From NCBI GenBank assembly GCA_025928545.1, contig JAICJH010000022.1, forward strand, positions 1 through 64,000: a stretch of DNA of 64,000 nt. Direction: 5' to 3'. The stretch is from Bryobacteraceae bacterium. Lineage in GTDB: Bacteria; Acidobacteriota; Terriglobia; Bryobacterales; Bryobacteraceae. Of this stretch, positions 61,371 through 64,000 are shown piece by piece. Made by a program: the position numbers and the translations under genes. Positions within the stretch are counted from its first letter, which is position 1; each line of letters starts with the position of its first letter. The notes beneath the pieces are model-generated. The model searched no databases and was not told the DNA's origin. It saw nothing but the letters and a program-made list of their open reading frames with translations.

Positions 61371-61679
61371 CTTGCCTACCCGCAGTGACGCAGCGCATTT
61401 CACACACCGGGAACTGCGACCCGAAGTCCGCGTGGAATCATCATCTTGCAAGGCAGCGTGGAGCGGAGGTGTACACCGTCAGAGACATTGGCGGCGCGAA
61501 AGTACGCCCGCGCGGACATTGGGTGCAGACCTTAGATTTAGCTGGGGTTTAACGGTGAATTGCAGCGTTTGAAGTCGAGCAGCCGTTTCCGGGATCTTTC
61601 GACTCCAGCTGATTCTGATGTATCGGGGAGCGTTCAATTGTTCAGCGGGGCAATTGGCGGAGAGTTCCGTGATTAGCGG
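61371..61679. other. Intergenic stretch between cpaB and the DUF192 gene
   Basis: It is 309 bases long. One frame continues upstream of cpaB in phase for 81 bases, but it is Ser/Arg-rich and lacks a ribosome site. No hairpin or sigma-54 site stands out; a partial match near 61437 (CCACGCTGCCTTGCA on the minus strand) has the wrong spacing and lacks the GG. Confidence 0.4.
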
Positions 61680-62156
61680 CTATCGCAGGCGCGCATTTGG
61701 AGGCGTAGTTTCGGTTCGGATGCCGACGACTGAAGACATTGCATCTTCGGTGCACCCGGAATGTTGGGTGGTTCCTCCCAGCCACAAGTGGATTTCCCGG
61801 GGCTGGCAAATCACTAACTGATCTCCAATCCTGGTATGGGATGAGTAGATAGTTCGGGTCCGCAACTCCAATACACTGGCGCAACCAGACCGAATGGGCG
61901 AGATGCGGAATGGGCCAAGGTGCTCCACCAGGTGGATCACGCGGTTTGCTTCGTCGAGATAGACCAGATCGACCGGGAAAAGCATACCGAACGTGTGGAC
62001 GCCGCGCGAAGGAACAATCCAAAGGCCATCTTCCGGGGCGAATTTGACTCGTCCCAGAAGGCCTTTCAGACGCGTAATCGTCGTGTTTGCCGGGGCTACA
62101 TTTAACCCGAGAAAGGATTCGCGGGTCCGATTGAAAACGCAGAAGGTCCGCCTCAT
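61680..62156 (-). CDS. DUF192 family protein
   Basis: This is a 158-residue protein. The DUF192 barrel is recognisable by FNRTRESFLGLNVAPANTTI, TRLKGLLGRVKFAPEDGLWI, PSRGVHTFGMLFPVDLVYLD and GCASVLELRTRTI. The conserved H-T-F-G-M-x-F-P-x-D block is typical. The last about 35 residues are not part of the domain. DUF192 genes are often close to Tad genes in Acidobacteriota, though their role is unknown. Confidence 0.82.
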   Translation of the reverse strand: MRRTFCVFNRTRESFLGLNVAPANTTITRLKGLLGRVKFAPEDGLWIVPSRGVHTFGMLFPVDLVYLDEANRVIHLVEHLGPFRISPIRSGCASVLELRTRTIYSSHTRIGDQLVICQPREIHLWLGGTTQHSGCTEDAMSSVVGIRTETTPPNARLR

Positions 62157-62283
62157 CTACATACTCCGAAAGGAAATCGAGGTCGATGGTTTCGTCGCCG
62201 CTGTTTTCGTGGTTTTCGGTTATCAGGGCAACCGGAGTTCGTCAGCGGCGAACTCCGGCGTCTGGACACAGAGGTTCTCCTGA

Positions 62284-62379
62284 TCAGGTGATCTTTCTGC
62301 GGCGGCGCTGGACGAGAAAGACCAGCACGATAAAGAAGCATGCAGCTGCAATTGCCCGAATCATCGTTACGTTGTCCAT
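62284..62379 (-). CDS. 31-residue single-pass membrane mini-protein (copy 2)
   Basis: This short gene starts MDNVTMIRAIAAACFF, has a hydrophobic helix (AAACFFIVLVFLV) and ends with a basic tail QRRRRKIT and TGA. The ribosome site is AAAGGAG, seven bases before the ATG. Its sequence is closely paralogous to the gene at 62751-62849. It is too short for ordinary gene callers. It may fix itself in the inner membrane with the charged tail in the cytoplasm (positive-inside rule). The family is not recognised. Confidence 0.75.
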   Translation of the reverse strand: MDNVTMIRAIAAACFFIVLVFLVQRRRRKIT

Positions 62380-62674
62380 ACCATTCTCCTTTCCTGGTGA
62401 ACCCGTTCAGAAGTCGTCGCTCGGGGTCCATCTTCCGGTTCCTGCCTTTCTACAGCGCAAGTGGTGCACCTTATCCGACCTGCCGGGTTTCGTGTGAAAT
62501 CAATGATTTGTGAGCTGAGTTATGCATGGGTTGTTCACCCGGGGTTACACAGGGCACCTGTTGTTTGCCTGCGTGAACACTGCACAAGAAGTCCCGCTGA
62601 AACGCTGGTCGATCAATGATAGGTTGATGCCGGATCAGACGAGCATGAACGAACGTAAAGAATTTTGATGGAGG

Positions 62675-62704
62675 CGGCCATCCGGGGGCATGCCCGGATG
62701 GCCG
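62675..62704. other. Perfect 12-bp hairpin between the two mini-protein genes
   Basis: CGGCCATCCGGG (62675-62686) and CCCGGATGGCCG (62693-62704) are exact inverted repeats with a six-base loop. On the minus strand it lies 47 bases after the stop of mini-protein 1. No U-run follows directly, so a processing or stability hairpin is more likely than a simple terminator. Confidence 0.6.
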
Positions 62705-62750
62705 AATCTGGAGGGATGTAGCTGGGGTCGTCATGCGCAGGTATTCATTG

Positions 62751-62849
62751 CTAAGTCACGTTCTTGTTCCGATGATGCCGGACCAGAAAAACCAGTACGA
62801 CAAGAAAGCAAACACCGGCGATCAATCGAATCAGCGTTACGTTATCCAT
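62751..62849 (-). CDS. 32-residue single-pass membrane mini-protein (copy 1)
   Basis: It starts MDNVTLIRLIAGVCFL, has the hydrophobic helix IAGVCFLVVLVFLV, and ends in a basic tail RHHRNKNVT and TAG. The ribosome site is AAAGGAGAGTCTT before the ATG. With copy 2 it shares MDNVT-x-IR, the Cys in the helix and VLVFLV, and also AAAGGAG and AACGTAACG at DNA level. It lies 41 bases after the TadC-like gene on the same strand, so it is likely to be part of the Tad operon. The function is unknown. Confidence 0.78.
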   Translation of the reverse strand: MDNVTLIRLIAGVCFLVVLVFLVRHHRNKNVT

Positions 62850-62889
62850 AAGACTCTCCTTTCTCTAGAGCGAGCAGCGATAGCCCTTC

Positions 62890-63801
62890 TCAGCTGAAAA
62901 ATTGCTGGAATGCCTCAAACATGATGATCATTGACGGTCCCAGCGTCACGACAAAGATCGATGGAAAAATGAACAGGACGAGGGGGAAAACCAGTTTGAC
63001 CGTGGTTTTCGCAGCCTGCTCTTCGGCATCCTGCCGGCGCCGGGTACGCATCGCTTCGGAATGGGCTCTCAGGGACTTACCCACACTCGTCCCAAAACGG
63101 TCGGCCTGAATCAACAGCGCCGTCAGTGCACGTACCGATTCGACGCCAGTCCTTTCGGCACAGTGTTTCCATGCTTCGCCACGCGGACATCCGGCGCGTT
63201 GCTCTAGACTCACCAGAGCCATCTCCTCGGCGATCGCCGGCTGGCTGGTGCGCAGTTCGTCGGCCGTGCGGAGCGTCGCTCTGTCGATGCTTAGGCCGGC
63301 CTCCACGCAAATGACGAGAAGGTCCAGTGCTTCCGGCAGACCGAGGCCGATCTGCAGTTGGCGCCGCCCGATCCGCTGGCCCAGCCAGAAATCCGGCACT
63401 AAATATCCGAGCGCGGCGGCGGTTGTGTAGACGAACAACGGGCTTATCCGGAAAGCACCCGAAATCGTGGCTACGAGACATAGCAGGCAGGGGACGGCGA
63501 CTTTCGCCCCATAAAACACGTTCAGGTATTTCGATTCGCGATAACCGGCCTGTGTCAGTCTTCGTTCCACCGCCGAGACTTCCTTCTCGGTTCGGGGCAG
63601 AACCTTTTGAAACGGGGCCACCAGTTTTTCGATTTTTACCCTCGTCGGTTCTGCAGGCGCTCCCGTCAGCATGGCGGCTCCCTGCGGCGCGGGGCCGATT
63701 CGCGCAATTCTCCGCGATCGCTGCAGGCTGTACAGGACCATCAGGGCGGCGCTGAAAATCAGAAAGAAAGCTGCGAAGAATATTGAAACCGCGATCCACA
63801 T
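62890..63801 (-). CDS. tadC: Tad pilus inner-membrane protein TadC (T2SF domain)
   Basis: This is a 303-residue platform protein of the Tad machine. The first helix is AVSIFFAAFFLIFSAALMVL. The T2SF domain has LPEALDLLVICVEAGLSIDR, RTADELRTSQPAIAEEMALV and VRALTALLIQADRFGTSVGK, followed by SLRAHSEAMRTRRRQDAEEQ and two C-terminal helices (KLVFPLVLFIFPSIFVVTLG). These blocks are typical of TadC. The ATG at 63801 lies just after the TadB stop. Confidence 0.92.
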   Translation of the reverse strand: MWIAVSIFFAAFFLIFSAALMVLYSLQRSRRIARIGPAPQGAAMLTGAPAEPTRVKIEKLVAPFQKVLPRTEKEVSAVERRLTQAGYRESKYLNVFYGAKVAVPCLLCLVATISGAFRISPLFVYTTAAALGYLVPDFWLGQRIGRRQLQIGLGLPEALDLLVICVEAGLSIDRATLRTADELRTSQPAIAEEMALVSLEQRAGCPRGEAWKHCAERTGVESVRALTALLIQADRFGTSVGKSLRAHSEAMRTRRRQDAEEQAAKTTVKLVFPLVLFIFPSIFVVTLGPSMIIMFEAFQQFFS

Positions 63802-63803
63802 GA

Positions 63804-64000
63804 CTATACCTGAATCTTCACGATTTGCCGAATGAGCAAACCGCCGACAACATTCATTCCGCCGGCGGTGTAAAGAAGTTTCAGCCCGATGGGCCGTTTC
63901 CAAAGAATGCTGATTCCCTCTGGATGCACCATGTACATTGCAACGCCGAGGATAACGGGCAGCAGCGCCAGAACCCACCCCGTCGCTCTGCCCTGGGCCG
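63804..64000 (-). CDS. tadB: Tad pilus inner-membrane protein TadB, C-terminal end (cut by window edge)
   Basis: The last 65 codons of a gene entering from the right edge read ATGWVLALLPVILGVAMYMV, then PIGLKLLYTAGGMNVVGGLL and IRQIVKIQV before TAG. This is the usual helix-loop-helix end of TadB/TadC-type T2SF proteins. The stop at 63804 precedes the TadC ATG by two bases, which fixes its identity as the upstream partner, TadB. Confidence 0.85.
   Translation of the reverse strand, partial: AQGRATGWVLALLPVILGVAMYMVHPEGISILWKRPIGLKLLYTAGGMNVVGGLLIRQIVKIQV

Noticed and set aside
1-64000. CRISPR array, tRNA or rRNA genes
   Set aside because: No regularly spaced direct repeats, cloverleaf sequences or conserved rRNA segments were seen.

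Overview
The window looks like a chromosomal segment from an acidobacterium, probably of the Bryobacterales/Solibacter group. This is inferred from gene content, not from a marker gene. The content includes an Oar-like TonB-dependent receptor with an N-terminal carboxypeptidase-regulatory domain, a TIGR03435 protein, tandem CRTAC1/ASPIC-UnbV proteins, ThuA and DUF1080 proteins, many secreted TPR proteins, and Gly/Arg/Ala-rich tracts in several exported proteins. I saw no rRNA, tRNA or CRISPR array.

Layout. 1-3.5 kb: clpC (cut by the left edge), a LolD-like ATPase, a Gfo/Idh/MocA oxidoreductase and a GntR/FCD regulator. 3.5-4.4 kb: poorly coding, with remnants. 4.4-6.4 kb: a BtuB-like TonB receptor. 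6.4-17.7 kb (minus): a long, tightly packed gene train reading TPR, TPR, cytochrome c oxidase II-I-III-III-IV, a small CxxC membrane protein, ThuA, a cupredoxin and an ABC-2 exporter. 17.8-27.6 kb: two tandem CRTAC1 paralogues, the large Oar-like receptor with a clear terminator, and a seven-haem cytochrome fused to TPRs. 27.6-36.6 kb: mostly secreted proteins (unknown protein, cupredoxin/CarboxypepD protein, formylglycine-generating enzyme with a parvulin PPIase, PEGA-like protein, DUF1080, TIGR03435, type-B carboxylesterase, orphan TAXI binding protein). 36.6-39.3 kb: eroded DNA with a few small genes. 39.3-42.7 kb: two polytopic GT-C-like membrane proteins. 42.8-45.7 kb: a structured leader, a TonB receptor and a YfiR protein. 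45.8-49.2 kb: insertion-sequence debris, including a 2.8-kb segment bounded by inverted repeats that holds a secreted-protein gene. 49.2-51.6 kb: a CHASE8-HAMP-PAS-GGDEF-EAL c-di-GMP protein.

51.9-64 kb is a Tad (Flp) pilus locus. On the plus strand are the Flp pilin, two TadE-like pseudopilins, a TadG-like protein and a DUF5658 gene. In the middle are a sigma-54 activator (minus) and a histidine kinase/NarL regulator pair (plus). On the minus strand, in transcription order, are TadB, TadC, two tandem and previously unannotated 31-32 residue membrane mini-proteins, a DUF192 protein, CpaB and the CpaC secretin.

How the parts may work together (inference): YfiR, the GGDEF-EAL enzyme and the Tad locus suggest a c-di-GMP/surface-attachment region that insertion sequences have invaded. 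The oxidase train groups a terminal oxidase with copper proteins and an exporter. Two genes in the Tad locus (Flp and DUF5658) each appear to lack a single base in a homopolymer, so sequence errors should be considered when reading broken genes here.
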